This document shows, piece by piece, positions 25,067 to 35,226 of a stretch of 64,000 nt of DNA. Location: assembly GCF_017742245.1 (NCBI RefSeq), contig NZ_JAGHKO010000001.1, forward strand, positions 2,633,061 through 2,697,060, in the 5' to 3' direction. Under the pieces are notes generated by a model. The model saw nothing but the letters and a program-made list of their open reading frames with translations. It was not told the DNA's origin and made no database searches. Origin of the DNA: Niastella soli. Lineage in GTDB: Bacteria > Bacteroidota > Bacteroidia > Chitinophagales > Chitinophagaceae. The position numbers and the translations under genes are program-made. Each line of letters opens with the position of its first letter. Within the stretch, counting starts at the first letter, position 1.

Positions 25067-28000
25067 ATGTTAAAATCGTTACCCTTTACCGTATTCATTG
25101 CATTATTACCGTTAATCAATACCCAAATTGATCAACATGCAGCCGATGAAAAACTTGCTGCATTAAAAATACAGCCACTGTTGACTGGCGTTATAAGCAG
25201 TTACGTAAGTGCCCCTGCTACGCTAAATGCCGACTCGTTAAAAAAGAACAACTGGTACAGTGAGGTTTTGAAAAAATTACAAAGCAGGGAATACGAGTTC
25301 AGTCACGCGGCTGAGGCTAACACCTTTACTACGCCCAACCGCAAAAACAACCTGCGGTTTAATTATTCCTGTAATGGGTTTACTGTGCAACCCCGTACTA
25401 CGCGTGTACCTGTAGGAAAACCGGAAGCTATTCAGGTTGAGGATGCAATAGAATATGATAATATTCCCGACTGGAAGGTGGCCTTTAGTCTGGATAAGAA
25501 GCAGGTAGGCCAGGGCGTATGGCATATCAATAGCAACCGGGCCGAATACCAGACCGGTAATATCATCGTACAATACCTCAATAACGAAGAGGGTATGCGG
25601 CAGAACTTTATAGTGCGCGAACCTTTAAATAACAAGGAAGATCTGAAGCTTCGTTTTAATGTAAGCACCAATCTTCAACAGCAGTGGCAAAAAGAGGGCC
25701 TGCAGTTTTATCATCATAAGAGCGGGTTGGTACTTGCTTACAACCAGTTAAAGGTTTGGGATGCCAACGGCCGGCCCCTGGAAGCCGCATTTGAAAAAGA
25801 TAAGAACGACTATTGCATTCACGTGCAAAGCAGCAATGCAGTATATCCTATTACCATCGACCCCATCAGCACAACGCCGGCAGCGATGCTGGAACGCAAC
25901 CAGGCCAGTGCCAATTTCGGTTATTCAGTAGCCGGCGCCGGCGATGTGAATGGTGATGGGTACAGTGATGTGATCGTAGGCGCTTATATGTATGATAATG
26001 GCGAAGCAGATGAAGGCGCTGCCTTTATCTATCATGGGTCGGCCGCCGGTCTCAGCACCACGGCCGCTGCCATGCTCGAACGCAATCAGGCCAGTGCCAA
26101 TTTCGGTTATTCGGTAGCCGGCGCCGGCGATGTGAACGGTGATGGGTACAGTGATGTGATCGTAGGCGCTTATATGTATGATAATGGCCAGGCAGATGAA
26201 GGCGCTGCCTTTATCTATCACGGATCTGCCGCCGGTATCAGCACCACGGCTGCCGCTATGGTAGAAAGCAATCAGGCCAGTGCCAATTTCGGTTATTCAG
26301 TAGCCGGCGCCGGCGATGTGAACGGTGATGGGTACAGTGATGTGATCGTAGGTGCATCTATGTATGATAATGGCGAAGTCGATGAAGGCGCTGCCTTTAT
26401 CTATCATGGGGCGGCTGCCGGTATCAGCACCACAGCTGCTGCAACGGTAGAAAGCAATCAGGCCAGTGCAAACTCCGGCTCTTCAGTATCCGGTGCGGGC
26501 GATGTGAACGGCGATGGATACAGCGATGTTATTGTGGGTGCACCATTTTTTTCTGATGGCGAAGGCAATGAAGGCGCCGCCTTTATCTATCATGGGTCGG
26601 CTGCCGGTATCAGCACCACGGCCGCTGCAACGGTAGAAAGCAATCAGTTCCTGGCTTTTTTGGGCATCTCGGTTGCCGGCGCCGGGGATGTGAACGGCGA
26701 TGGGTACAGTGATGTTATAGCAGGTGCTTACCTGTACGATCATGGAGAAAGCAATGAAGGCGCTGCCTTTATCTACCTTGGGTCTGCCGCCGGCATCAAC
26801 ACCACGGCTGCCGCACTGGTAGAAAGCAATCAGGCCAGTGCAAGCTTCGGCTTTTCAGTAGCCGCCGCCGGCGATGTAAATGGTGACGGGTACAGCGATG
26901 TTATTGTGGGTGCATACACGTACGATAATGGAATAAGCAACGAAGGGGCCGCCTTTATTTATCATGGGTCTGCCGCCGGCATCAGCACCACGGCTGCCAC
27001 TATGGTGGAAAGCAACCAGGCCTCAGCTTATTTGGGATCGGCTGTTGCCAGCGCCGGGGATGTGAACGGCGACGGGTACAGTGATGTTATTGTGGGTGCA
27101 TACCTGTACGATAATGGAGAAAGCAATGAAGGCGCTGCCTTTATCTATTATGGCAACAGTTCCGGAACCGGTCGTCGGAACAACCTGCGGTTGTACAATA
27201 CCGATCTTTCCACTCCCATCAGCAGCGCAAACTTCAGCCTGCCCAACTTTGGAGCAGGCCTGATCGCCAAATCGTTCCTGGGCAGCCAGAAAGGAAAATT
27301 GGTTTGGGAAACAAGGCTGAACTACAATGCCTTCAGCGGCACCCCAATTACCAACAGCGTACTTTATACGGCACAGGGAAGTTATACCAACCTGGGGATT
27401 ACCGGTACCGAATTAAAGAACCTGGTTGTTAAAGTAAGCGGCGGCAGGTACACCAAAATAAGGGCCCGCATAAAATATGATCCGGTTACCGCCATTACCG
27501 GACAGCTGTACAGCCCCTGGCGTTATGTAGACAATGTATTACTCACCACTTCGCTGGGTGCACTGCCGGTTAACCTGGTATCGTTCAACGCCTCCTGGCT
27601 AACTAAAGGAAAAACCGCGCTTTTAAAATTTGTGACCGATAATGAATCCGCTACCTGTTGCTACGAAATAGAAAAAAGTGCAGACGGCGTACACTTCACT
27701 ACTATAGGAAAAGTAACGGCTAAAAATACGACAAGACAATCCATCTACACCTATACAGATAACAGTGCAGGCGGTCAGAAATTATATTATCGTTTGAAGA
27801 TCATGTTTGAGAACGGCAACAGCGAATACAGCAACATTCAGTTATTGCAAAGCAATTCGACAATGGAGATAATGGTATTTCCTAATCCCGCTACAGATGT
27901 ATTACAGTTGCGCGTGAACAATAATTATTCAGTCATGAATGTGCAGGTTATCAACATCACCGGGCAGGTGGTACAACAATTTAACAACCTGTCTGCTGCC

Positions 28001-28105
28001 GGCCAGGTGATCTCGATACCAGTAACCCAACTGACCAGCGGTACCTATTTCCTTTCCCTGCAAAGCGACGGTAAAAAACAGGTGTTGCAGTTTGTAAAAC
28101 AATAA
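25067..28105 (+). CDS. FG-GAP (integrin alpha-like) repeat surface protein with type IX sorting domain
   Basis: 1012 residues. A short hydrophobic N-terminus (LKSLPFTVFIALLPLI) may act as a signal peptide. Residues 30-270 form a beta-rich domain without a name I know. Seven FG-GAP units of about 62 residues follow at about 270-700 (ASANFGYSVAGAGDVNGDGY, then SDVIVGAYMYDNGE and GAAFIYHGSAAG), each with a calcium-type DVNGDGYSD loop, expected to fold as a beta-propeller. Residues 700-935 hold a beta-sandwich segment, and 938-1012 are a type IX sorting domain (VFPNPATDVLQLRV ... SGTYFLSLQSDGK). It is probably surface-exposed and binds a ligand or matrix. The repeats are very alike at DNA level. 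It lies between repeat copies C and D. Confidence 0.9.
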   Translation: MLKSLPFTVFIALLPLINTQIDQHAADEKLAALKIQPLLTGVISSYVSAPATLNADSLKKNNWYSEVLKKLQSREYEFSHAAEANTFTTPNRKNNLRFNYSCNGFTVQPRTTRVPVGKPEAIQVEDAIEYDNIPDWKVAFSLDKKQVGQGVWHINSNRAEYQTGNIIVQYLNNEEGMRQNFIVREPLNNKEDLKLRFNVSTNLQQQWQKEGLQFYHHKSGLVLAYNQLKVWDANGRPLEAAFEKDKNDYCIHVQSSNAVYPITIDPISTTPAAMLERNQASANFGYSVAGAGDVNGDGYSDVIVGAYMYDNGEADEGAAFIYHGSAAGLSTTAAAMLERNQASANFGYSVAGAGDVNGDGYSDVIVGAYMYDNGQADEGAAFIYHGSAAGISTTAAAMVESNQASANFGYSVAGAGDVNGDGYSDVIVGASMYDNGEVDEGAAFIYHGAAAGISTTAAATVESNQASANSGSSVSGAGDVNGDGYSDVIVGAPFFSDGEGNEGAAFIYHGSAAGISTTAAATVESNQFLAFLGISVAGAGDVNGDGYSDVIAGAYLYDHGESNEGAAFIYLGSAAGINTTAAALVESNQASASFGFSVAAAGDVNGDGYSDVIVGAYTYDNGISNEGAAFIYHGSAAGISTTAATMVESNQASAYLGSAVASAGDVNGDGYSDVIVGAYLYDNGESNEGAAFIYYGNSSGTGRRNNLRLYNTDLSTPISSANFSLPNFGAGLIAKSFLGSQKGKLVWETRLNYNAFSGTPITNSVLYTAQGSYTNLGITGTELKNLVVKVSGGRYTKIRARIKYDPVTAITGQLYSPWRYVDNVLLTTSLGALPVNLVSFNASWLTKGKTALLKFVTDNESATCCYEIEKSADGVHFTTIGKVTAKNTTRQSIYTYTDNSAGGQKLYYRLKIMFENGNSEYSNIQLLQSNSTMEIMVFPNPATDVLQLRVNNNYSVMNVQVINITGQVVQQFNNLSAAGQVISIPVTQLTSGTYFLSLQSDGKKQVLQFVKQ

Positions 28106-28116
28106 GCTACCGGTAA

Positions 28117-28214
28117 ATCTGTCCAGTTCTGCCGACAAAACAAACAAAGCCTTTGGCGAAAGCCAGGGGCTTTGTTGTTTGGTAGCATGCAAGCTTGCTT
28201 GTCATGCGAACAAA
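28117..28214 (+). repeat. tRNA-Pro 3'-end repeat unit, copy D (partial)
   Basis: Begins TCTGTCCAGTTCTGCCGAC, then the terminator hairpin and GTAGCATGCAAGCTTGCTTG, and breaks off after CATGCGAACAAA. The GC stem and right-hand core are missing. It shares GGCTTTGTTG with copy C, so C and D are closer to each other than to A and B. Confidence 0.8.
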
Positions 28215-28578
28215 GGATCATATTGAAAAGTTGGGGGAGATGACGGGTTTGCTAAAAAACGGGATGAACAATAACATACCAGGGACGAATGAAAATTATA
28301 AGACAAAGTCACTATATGTTTTTTATAAGAATGACTAAACTATGTGTGAAATATATTTTTTCATTAGCGCAATACGCCGTTGAACACATGGGGTGCAAAA
28401 AACAACTACACGCTTATCGGCCAAATCAACACGGTTATTCACGAAAACGACACGGGAATAAAATGTTTTCTTATTATTGATTGTTGATATTACTTTTGAA
28501 AAATTCTAGGCATTATTGAAAGACATGTTTTAGTATGTGTGTCCTATAGAAAACTTATAATAGCCTTACCCCTATACT
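28215..28578. other. 364-base gap before the RHS cluster
   Basis: AT-rich, no gene that I can support. Short frames here lack protein features. It probably contains the promoter for the RHS cluster. Confidence 0.4.
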
Positions 28579-30195
28579 ATGTGCCCCAACTCCGTACAAC
28601 TGCCGTTTCCCAGGTTTTGCTATGCGCAAACAGGTCGGGTTATTCCCTTTTCTGTAAAATGTAAAAATCAATCCTGTTTTCAAATCTGTCTTGCAGGCCT
28701 GCTAATCATTTTGAGCAGCTGTTTAATTACCGCCAATGCGAATGCGCAGTCTGATACTTCAAAATTTGAGCGCATCATCAACTTTCCGCACTCATTCTTA
28801 GGCAGCATAAACAAAAGAACAGCTAACCTGGAAGACAAACTCACTATCAACACTGAAAAATACCTGCGCCGGATGGCAAAACAGGAGAATCGGCTGAAAC
28901 GGAAATTATCTAAAGTTGATTCAAATGCCGCAAAGAATTTGTTTCCCGGCGACCCTGCCGATCGGTATGAAGCACTTGCTCAAAAGTTTAAAGCGGATAC
29001 AGCGCTTGTAAAACGTGGGTTTACCGGTGAATACCTGCCTTACCTTGACTCTATGAAGACCAGTCTGGCATTCCTGGAAAAAAATCCTCAGCTTACCAAC
29101 TCCTCCAAAATACTCCCTTCCGATGTTAAAAAGTCTTTAAGCCAGGTACAACAGTTACAGGCTAAAATAGAAAGTGCCGATAAATTAAAACAATACGTTC
29201 AACAAAGAAAGGCACAACTAAAAGCCAGTTTAAGCAATTATCCCGGTTTGCCTGGCAAAGTAACTGCAGCTTATAAAAACTACAGCAAGGAATGTTTTTA
29301 CTATACCCAGCAACTGAAAGAATATAAGACCATACTCCTTGATCCCGATCAGGCGATGCAGAAAGCCTTTACTGTATTGAACAAGGTACCAGCTTTTTCC
29401 CGGTTCATGCAAAAGAACTCAATGCTGGCGAGTATGTTCAACCTGCCGGGTTCAGGCGGTGAGGTAGATCCCACACTGGTGGTAACAGGCTTACAGCCAA
29501 GAAGCCAGGTAATGGACCAGGTGCAAACCCAAATGGGCACAACGGGACCCAATGCCGGCGCCATGGTACAACAGAATGTACAGTCGGCCCAGGGGCAGAT
29601 AAATGCATTAAGGGATAAACTGAATAGCGTGGGTGGTGGAAAAGGTGATCTGGAAATGCCAGACTTCAAGCCCAATGCACAAAAAACAAAAAGCTTTTTA
29701 AAACGGCTTGAGTATGGGACCAATATCCAGTCGGCCCAGGCCAATACATTTTTTCCTACCACAACAGATCTGGCATTGTCGGTAGGTTATAAAATAAGCG
29801 ACAAAAACATTATTGGTGTGGGCGCCAGTTACAAAGTGGGCTGGGGAAAAGATGTGCGCCACATTGCCATTACACAACAGGGAATGGGATTACGGTCATT
29901 TCTTGACGTAAAACTGAAAGGAAGTTTTTATGCAAGCGGTGGCCTTGAATATAATTACCAGCCAATAGCATTATCAGATACACTCACTTCTTCTACAGGT
30001 GGCGGCATGATTGGCAATGGAAAAGGTGAGCCCGCTGCCTGGACCAAAAGCGGGTTAATTGGGCTTACCAAGATCGTGTCTTTAAAATCAAAGACATTTA
30101 AAAAAACACGGTTACAGTTGTTATGGGACTTTTTAAGTTACCAGCAACGACCTCAGACAGCCGCTTTTAAATTTCGTGTAGGCTATAGTTTTTAA
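28579..30195 (+). CDS. secreted coiled-coil plus beta-barrel protein of the RHS cluster
   Basis: 538 residues. A membrane segment at about 37-57 (LAGLLIILSSCLITANANAQ) serves as a signal peptide after an unusually long, Cys-rich N-terminus; an internal start may be used. Residues 60-300 are helical and Lys/Gln-rich (LEDKLTINTEKYLRRMAKQE). Residues 300-360 are Gln/Gly/Pro-rich. Residues 370-538 look like amphipathic beta strands (DLALSVGYKISDKNIIGVG ... FKFRVGYSF) ending in Phe, as in outer-membrane barrels. The gene ends just before the SpvB/RHS-like gene, with which it is probably co-transcribed. My guess is an outer-membrane component for display of RHS proteins; this is inference. Confidence 0.65.
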   Translation: MCPNSVQLPFPRFCYAQTGRVIPFSVKCKNQSCFQICLAGLLIILSSCLITANANAQSDTSKFERIINFPHSFLGSINKRTANLEDKLTINTEKYLRRMAKQENRLKRKLSKVDSNAAKNLFPGDPADRYEALAQKFKADTALVKRGFTGEYLPYLDSMKTSLAFLEKNPQLTNSSKILPSDVKKSLSQVQQLQAKIESADKLKQYVQQRKAQLKASLSNYPGLPGKVTAAYKNYSKECFYYTQQLKEYKTILLDPDQAMQKAFTVLNKVPAFSRFMQKNSMLASMFNLPGSGGEVDPTLVVTGLQPRSQVMDQVQTQMGTTGPNAGAMVQQNVQSAQGQINALRDKLNSVGGGKGDLEMPDFKPNAQKTKSFLKRLEYGTNIQSAQANTFFPTTTDLALSVGYKISDKNIIGVGASYKVGWGKDVRHIAITQQGMGLRSFLDVKLKGSFYASGGLEYNYQPIALSDTLTSSTGGGMIGNGKGEPAAWTKSGLIGLTKIVSLKSKTFKKTRLQLLWDFLSYQQRPQTAAFKFRVGYSF

Positions 30196-30261
30196 TTGAT
30201 TCAAACGATTGCAGAAGGGCTCATATGCCCTGAGGCAATGTCGTATGGATGTATTTATGAT

Positions 30262-33200
30262 ATGGATAAAAACATTGTTATGTTGCAAAGAAGGCTGATT
30301 AGCGTATGTACCTTTTTCCTGTGTTTTATTACCGGTTTCGGACAGGTAAACCTGCAAACGGGCAGTGCAACGTTTGGGTTACCTATGTTTAACTGGAATG
30401 ACAACAAGAGCAGGTTAAAACTTGATGTGGCTATGAGCTACAGTTCAGGAAGTGGATTAAAAGTAAATGATGTGGCTTCGGACATCGGACAGGGTTGGAC
30501 CCTAATGGCCGGTGGCGTGATCTCGAGGATGCAACTTGGCGAACCCGATGATCAGAAAGCTTACGGCGATAATCAGAAGGAGGGTGATATCACCAAGTAT
30601 CCGGATGGTTATTTGTATGCCTTTTACAGTAACCCACCTGAGGCGGGTTGCCCCGTGGGACTTACGAAATACCCCATTTTCGGATCGAAGAACCAGGTAT
30701 ACAAACAAAATAACAAGGTAGCTGCCGATAAGCAACCCGATTATTTTGCCTTTCAGTTCAATGGTAAATCGGGCATGTTTGTCGTGAACCCCGGAACAGG
30801 CAACACCTGTTCTATGATCGGCGATTCGAAGATGAAGATCACTTTTCAAACCGACGAAAACCTACAGGACATAAGAACCACCATCACTTCATTTACCATA
30901 CAGGATGTGGATGGATTGATCTACCGGTTCAAAGATCACGGAATGGCGAAGGTACTGGAATCGAATTTTACTGATAAAAATTTGGTAACCCCGCAAACCC
31001 AGCCTGAGTTTAAATCGGGTGGCGTATACCATCAAAAGGGTTTTGAGAATAATAAATACGTTAAACCATGGGTGATCGGAAGCTGGTATCTGTCTGAAAT
31101 TGAAGATCCTTTCACCCACCGGAAAATAACGTTTAGCTATAATACAAGAAATATAAACAGGGAGGCAGGAGTTGATTTGTCGTACGAAGCAGAAGGTAAT
31201 TACGTCGTTGTTACGCACAAAAACTCTATCTGTAAATCGCCTGTAATAGCAACTATTGCCTGTGAAGATGGTCACCGGGTTACTTTCAGGTATGGCAAAC
31301 CCAGGATCGATATGCCTGGTGATAGTGCGCTTACTTCCGTTGATATTACTTATACCGTTAAGAACCGGGATAACATAGACGCTACCAGGAACCTGGCAAG
31401 GTATCAGGTAAACAATACTTATTTTGTGGCGAACCGGTATGGTACGCCCACATCGATTTTTGAAAAAAATATGGCAAGGCTTTGCCTGCGTTCCATAAAG
31501 AAGTTAGGGATTGATTTGAAAGATGATGCGTTGCCCTATTCGTTCGACTATTACCTGGGTGGCTCCAGTACCAATGGTGATTTTGTGCCGCCGCCGTTTT
31601 GTGTAGCGCATGACATTTGGGGGAACTATAACGGATTTAATAATACCGGTTATTTATCAAACCAAACCGAAATCGTATCTCCATATTTTGGGGTATCGGG
31701 GCTTTCCTTTAACCAGTTAAAAGGGTTGTGTTATATAAAGCAGGGCGTTTCGGGAGTAGTATTGAATCCGGCAAATGGATTGGCTAAAAACGGGCTTTTA
31801 AAGCAGATTGTTTATCCCACAGGCGGTACCCTTTCTTATGAATATACGCAGAACACAGGTGTATTGAATGGCAGCTCACAAATGGTGGCCGGTGTACACG
31901 TATCAAAGACCAGTGCAACCGATGGCGGTTATTCAAATGGATGCGCCAATCCTATCACTACCTTATACAACTACGTTACAGCTACCAACGAATCGTCATT
32001 ATGGGGATTGGAAATGCCTGATAATTCCAATACAACCGGTATGCATTACAATGCCGAAAAAAAGAATTACCGGTACAGTTGGGGAAAATGTAAAGGCAGT
32101 CTGTTTGGATGCTGTTACTGGGCTTATCAGTATCCGGGCATCCAGTCACAGAACCAGGCCATAGACCTGGTGGGGATGCAGCATTTTATGGAAACTGCCG
32201 AACCTGTTTTGGGTGCTTTATCGGGAGTAATGGCTGTTGTTGATATTGTAATGGTTATAACGGGCAGTACCGGCGTATTATCAATTGTTGCTGCTGCATT
32301 AGATGTTATAAGCTCTGTTTTGGTAACTGCTTTAAGCTGTACAGACGGAAGCCACCCCAAGGATTTTAATACAACTAATTATTATAGTTACGACCTGAAC
32401 GGCGTTAGTCCGCTTCCTACCCAGTTTAAGCGGGTAGAAATTATTGAGGGGAATGGTGTCAATGGCAAAACAATACAGGAATTTACAAGTTCAGACGAAT
32501 ACGGCCTATGGGTTCCCAATAATTCTATTATGTCGGCCCGCCAGCGATATGGCAGTTGGATGTATGGTCTGCCAAAGAAAATCACCATTTATGACAAGGA
32601 TGGAAAAAAGGTAAAGGAAACGGAGAACGCCTACAATCCGGATCCGGCAATTACAAAATCACCTATTATAGTTTTTAATACTTCAAAACCGCTGGCCGCT
32701 TGTAAGTGCAATGTAAAATTCACTTCATCTCAACGTTCAAGCGACTGGGTGCAGGATAAGTTTCAAAGTATGAATACGCTTACCAGCGATAATACAATGG
32801 ATGTAGACCTTTACTATATTTATACAGGAAGAATGGAGCTGCTCAAAACGTACGAACGTACCTTTAAAAGGGACGATCAGAGCCAGTATATGGAAAATGT
32901 TACGGAATACACGTATAGTCCGGCTGCCAATTATGAGGTGAGCACAATTACAAGCAAACTGAGCAATGGATCAAAAAGCATAAAAAATATTAAATACAGT
33001 GGCGAATTCAGCGGCGGTACGTTGGATGTGATGAAGAGTAATAATATAATTGCCACACCTATTGACGTTATTGAAAAGTTATTGGACGGCAATAATCAAA
33101 CAACCGTTGTTAATGAATCTGTAACCGAATTCACGCAATTGCCTAACGGTGATGTACGGCCCGTACGTACCCTGGTTGAAAGAACCAGCAAACCCCAGCC

Positions 33201-35010
33201 GTTGGGAGCCTGGTCATTGTACCAGGGGCCTAACAGTGGAACTGATTACAACAAGTTTAAAATAACCCAGCAATTTACTTATGATGCATCGGGTAATTTA
33301 ACCGGTGTACAAGATGAAGGCAATAGAACGCTTACCAATATTTACGATTATAAAGATAAATATGCGGTGGCTGCTGTTATAAATGCAGATGTTACTACAG
33401 ATAAGGCTGCCTATACAAGTTTTGAAACGGAGAAATTGGGCGGCTGGCAGGTGTCTGGCGCAGTTGGGTATGTAAACACCCAGGCTATTACCGGTACCTG
33501 GTCATTGAATTTGGCAGGCTCTTCTATTTCGGCGCCGGTAAATGATAAGAAACCATACGTTTTATCGTTCTGGGCAAACAATCCGGTAACAATTGCCAGT
33601 AATGCTACCCTGGTAAAGTCGGCCCCGGTAATTAATGGGTTTACTTATTATGAATACAGTATTGCAAAGGGTACGGCTTCAGTCATTGTAAGAGGAAATG
33701 CCGTTATCGATGAGTTAAGATTGTATCCGCAAACAGCCAGAATGCTTACCGTGGCCTATGATCCAATAATAGGTAAAACCGCAGAGTGTGATGAGAATAA
33801 CCGCCTTACTTATTATCAATATGATAACATGGGCCGGTTGCTTTTCGTAAAGGATGAGAACAGTAACATTGTAAAAGCATACGAGTATAACAGCATTTCA
33901 AACCCAACTGGCTGTCCGGGTGCTTATCACAACAATGAGATAACAGAGTATTTTACCAAATCTAATTGTGGCCCGGGTTATATAGGCGGACAGGTTCCCT
34001 ATACCGTTCCTGCCAATAAGTATTCCTCCATTTATAATCAGGAAGATGCCGATGCCCAGGCTGAAGCTGAGATAGAAGCCAACGGTCAATTGACAGCTGA
34101 CCAAAGTAATAATTGTATTAAAGTATATTATAACGAAGAAAAGTGGGAGGATTTTGAAACGGAGAGCTGCGATGACAGTCACATAGGTGGCAAGGTAAGG
34201 TATACTGTTCCTGCCAACAGGTACATGTCAACCGATCCGAATGAGCCCAACCAGATGGCGTTGGATGAGATCAAGGCCAATGGGCAGGCATATGCCAATG
34301 CGACGGAACACATGTCATGTATCCTTGATACTGATCCACATTGGGTATCAGAAGAAGGAGCCCCGAGCTATTGTCATAATGTAGATGGACAAACGCCTGC
34401 GCATTTAATGGTATTGGCAACAGATATGAATCCCAACAGTCCCACCTACAATACCACCAGCTATCAGGATAACGGCCCCGGCGATGCATGTCCGTTTGCC
34501 TATTATAACGATAACATAAATGGAATTTATTATAAGCAGAATTGCTCAACTGGTGGCCCCAATCCTTACCCGGCAACGGTAGCCCCCGGGATCTATCATT
34601 CTGATAATTCTCTTGCAGATGCCCAAAACCAGGCAGTGCAGGATGCGCAAAGGCAGGCAAATACGTATGGTACTTGTCACGAGCCTTATGTGACAATGGC
34701 TTGGGAGAACTTTGGTAGCGACTGGGCTTATGTCGAATTTTTTAACCTGACCACTGGTGTGAAATATGTTTTCAGTCGTAAACCCAACAACGTCGATTAT
34801 CAAGGTCGTATAAGTGTGCCGCCAGGAACCTATAATATCACGTTCAGTAACTCTACTAACAATGTTCTCCTCCATGATTATACATTTGGATGTAACGGCA
34901 GCAATTGTAGAAATGAAATATATGGTCAGACGGGATCCTATACGTTTCAGAACGTTAGTATAGGCATGGACTTGATGAATTATTGGATCAGTGTCTTTAC
35001 CCACAATTAA
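30262..35010 (+). CDS. SpvB/RHS-like secreted protein with DUF5977 repeats
   Basis: About 1582 residues from ATG 30262 (MDKNIVMLQRR); a later ATG at 30280 is also possible. Signal peptide to about residue 29 (FITGFGQ). Residues 30-560 follow the pattern of SpvB- or YD-type proteins (GLPMFNWNDNKSRLKLDVAM, then VNDVASDIGQGWTLMAGGVI). A hydrophobic segment near 660-715 (GVMAVVDIVMVITGSTGVLS ...) is unusual. YD-like motifs occur near 1025 and 1195 (YDNMGRLLFVKDENSNIVKA). Residues about 1220-1350 hold two clear DUF5977 units (FTKSNCGPGYIGGQVPYTVP and FETESCDDSHIGGKVRYTVP) and a third near 1425-1480. It carries no RHS core and no obvious toxin tail. Probably a surface or secreted protein paired with the next RHS gene. 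Confidence 0.75.
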   Translation: MDKNIVMLQRRLISVCTFFLCFITGFGQVNLQTGSATFGLPMFNWNDNKSRLKLDVAMSYSSGSGLKVNDVASDIGQGWTLMAGGVISRMQLGEPDDQKAYGDNQKEGDITKYPDGYLYAFYSNPPEAGCPVGLTKYPIFGSKNQVYKQNNKVAADKQPDYFAFQFNGKSGMFVVNPGTGNTCSMIGDSKMKITFQTDENLQDIRTTITSFTIQDVDGLIYRFKDHGMAKVLESNFTDKNLVTPQTQPEFKSGGVYHQKGFENNKYVKPWVIGSWYLSEIEDPFTHRKITFSYNTRNINREAGVDLSYEAEGNYVVVTHKNSICKSPVIATIACEDGHRVTFRYGKPRIDMPGDSALTSVDITYTVKNRDNIDATRNLARYQVNNTYFVANRYGTPTSIFEKNMARLCLRSIKKLGIDLKDDALPYSFDYYLGGSSTNGDFVPPPFCVAHDIWGNYNGFNNTGYLSNQTEIVSPYFGVSGLSFNQLKGLCYIKQGVSGVVLNPANGLAKNGLLKQIVYPTGGTLSYEYTQNTGVLNGSSQMVAGVHVSKTSATDGGYSNGCANPITTLYNYVTATNESSLWGLEMPDNSNTTGMHYNAEKKNYRYSWGKCKGSLFGCCYWAYQYPGIQSQNQAIDLVGMQHFMETAEPVLGALSGVMAVVDIVMVITGSTGVLSIVAAALDVISSVLVTALSCTDGSHPKDFNTTNYYSYDLNGVSPLPTQFKRVEIIEGNGVNGKTIQEFTSSDEYGLWVPNNSIMSARQRYGSWMYGLPKKITIYDKDGKKVKETENAYNPDPAITKSPIIVFNTSKPLAACKCNVKFTSSQRSSDWVQDKFQSMNTLTSDNTMDVDLYYIYTGRMELLKTYERTFKRDDQSQYMENVTEYTYSPAANYEVSTITSKLSNGSKSIKNIKYSGEFSGGTLDVMKSNNIIATPIDVIEKLLDGNNQTTVVNESVTEFTQLPNGDVRPVRTLVERTSKPQPLGAWSLYQGPNSGTDYNKFKITQQFTYDASGNLTGVQDEGNRTLTNIYDYKDKYAVAAVINADVTTDKAAYTSFETEKLGGWQVSGAVGYVNTQAITGTWSLNLAGSSISAPVNDKKPYVLSFWANNPVTIASNATLVKSAPVINGFTYYEYSIAKGTASVIVRGNAVIDELRLYPQTARMLTVAYDPIIGKTAECDENNRLTYYQYDNMGRLLFVKDENSNIVKAYEYNSISNPTGCPGAYHNNEITEYFTKSNCGPGYIGGQVPYTVPANKYSSIYNQEDADAQAEAEIEANGQLTADQSNNCIKVYYNEEKWEDFETESCDDSHIGGKVRYTVPANRYMSTDPNEPNQMALDEIKANGQAYANATEHMSCILDTDPHWVSEEGAPSYCHNVDGQTPAHLMVLATDMNPNSPTYNTTSYQDNGPGDACPFAYYNDNINGIYYKQNCSTGGPNPYPATVAPGIYHSDNSLADAQNQAVQDAQRQANTYGTCHEPYVTMAWENFGSDWAYVEFFNLTTGVKYVFSRKPNNVDYQGRISVPPGTYNITFSNSTNNVLLHDYTFGCNGSNCRNEIYGQTGSYTFQNVSIGMDLMNYWISVFTHN

Positions 35011-35032
35011 AATAAAAACAAAAGCATTTGTT

Positions 35033-35191
35033 ATGAAGCATATAATAAAGACCATTAAATGTTTATTAGCAGCGCTGGGTAATCATATTGTTTTTTCGTC
35101 GCCAATCATGCAGCGGGTCATGAACATGCCCGTCATAATAAATCAACCTGCCCCTGCCAGGGTAAATAAAGTGGAGTTGAAAAAGAGCTAG
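35033..35191 (+). CDS. possible small peptide between the RHS genes
   Basis: 52 codons from ATG 35033 in the 216-base gap between the two large genes. Starts KHIIKTIKCLLAALGNHIVF, which could be a short signal or membrane segment. No homologue comes to mind. It may be a remnant or a chance frame. Confidence 0.25.
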   Translation: MKHIIKTIKCLLAALGNHIVFSSPIMQRVMNMPVIINQPAPARVNKVELKKS

Positions 35192-35226
35192 TTAAAATCA
35201 GTAAGAGTTATCCTTATAAATAAAAC

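Noticed and set aside
25867-27150. Regularly spaced repeats of about 186 bases that could suggest a tandem or CRISPR-like array
   Set aside because: The repeats are in frame, vary mainly at wobble positions and encode FG-GAP propeller units; no spacer structure.
28289-28480. 63-codon frame before the RHS cluster
   Set aside because: No domain, signal peptide or codon periodicity; it lies in the likely promoter region.
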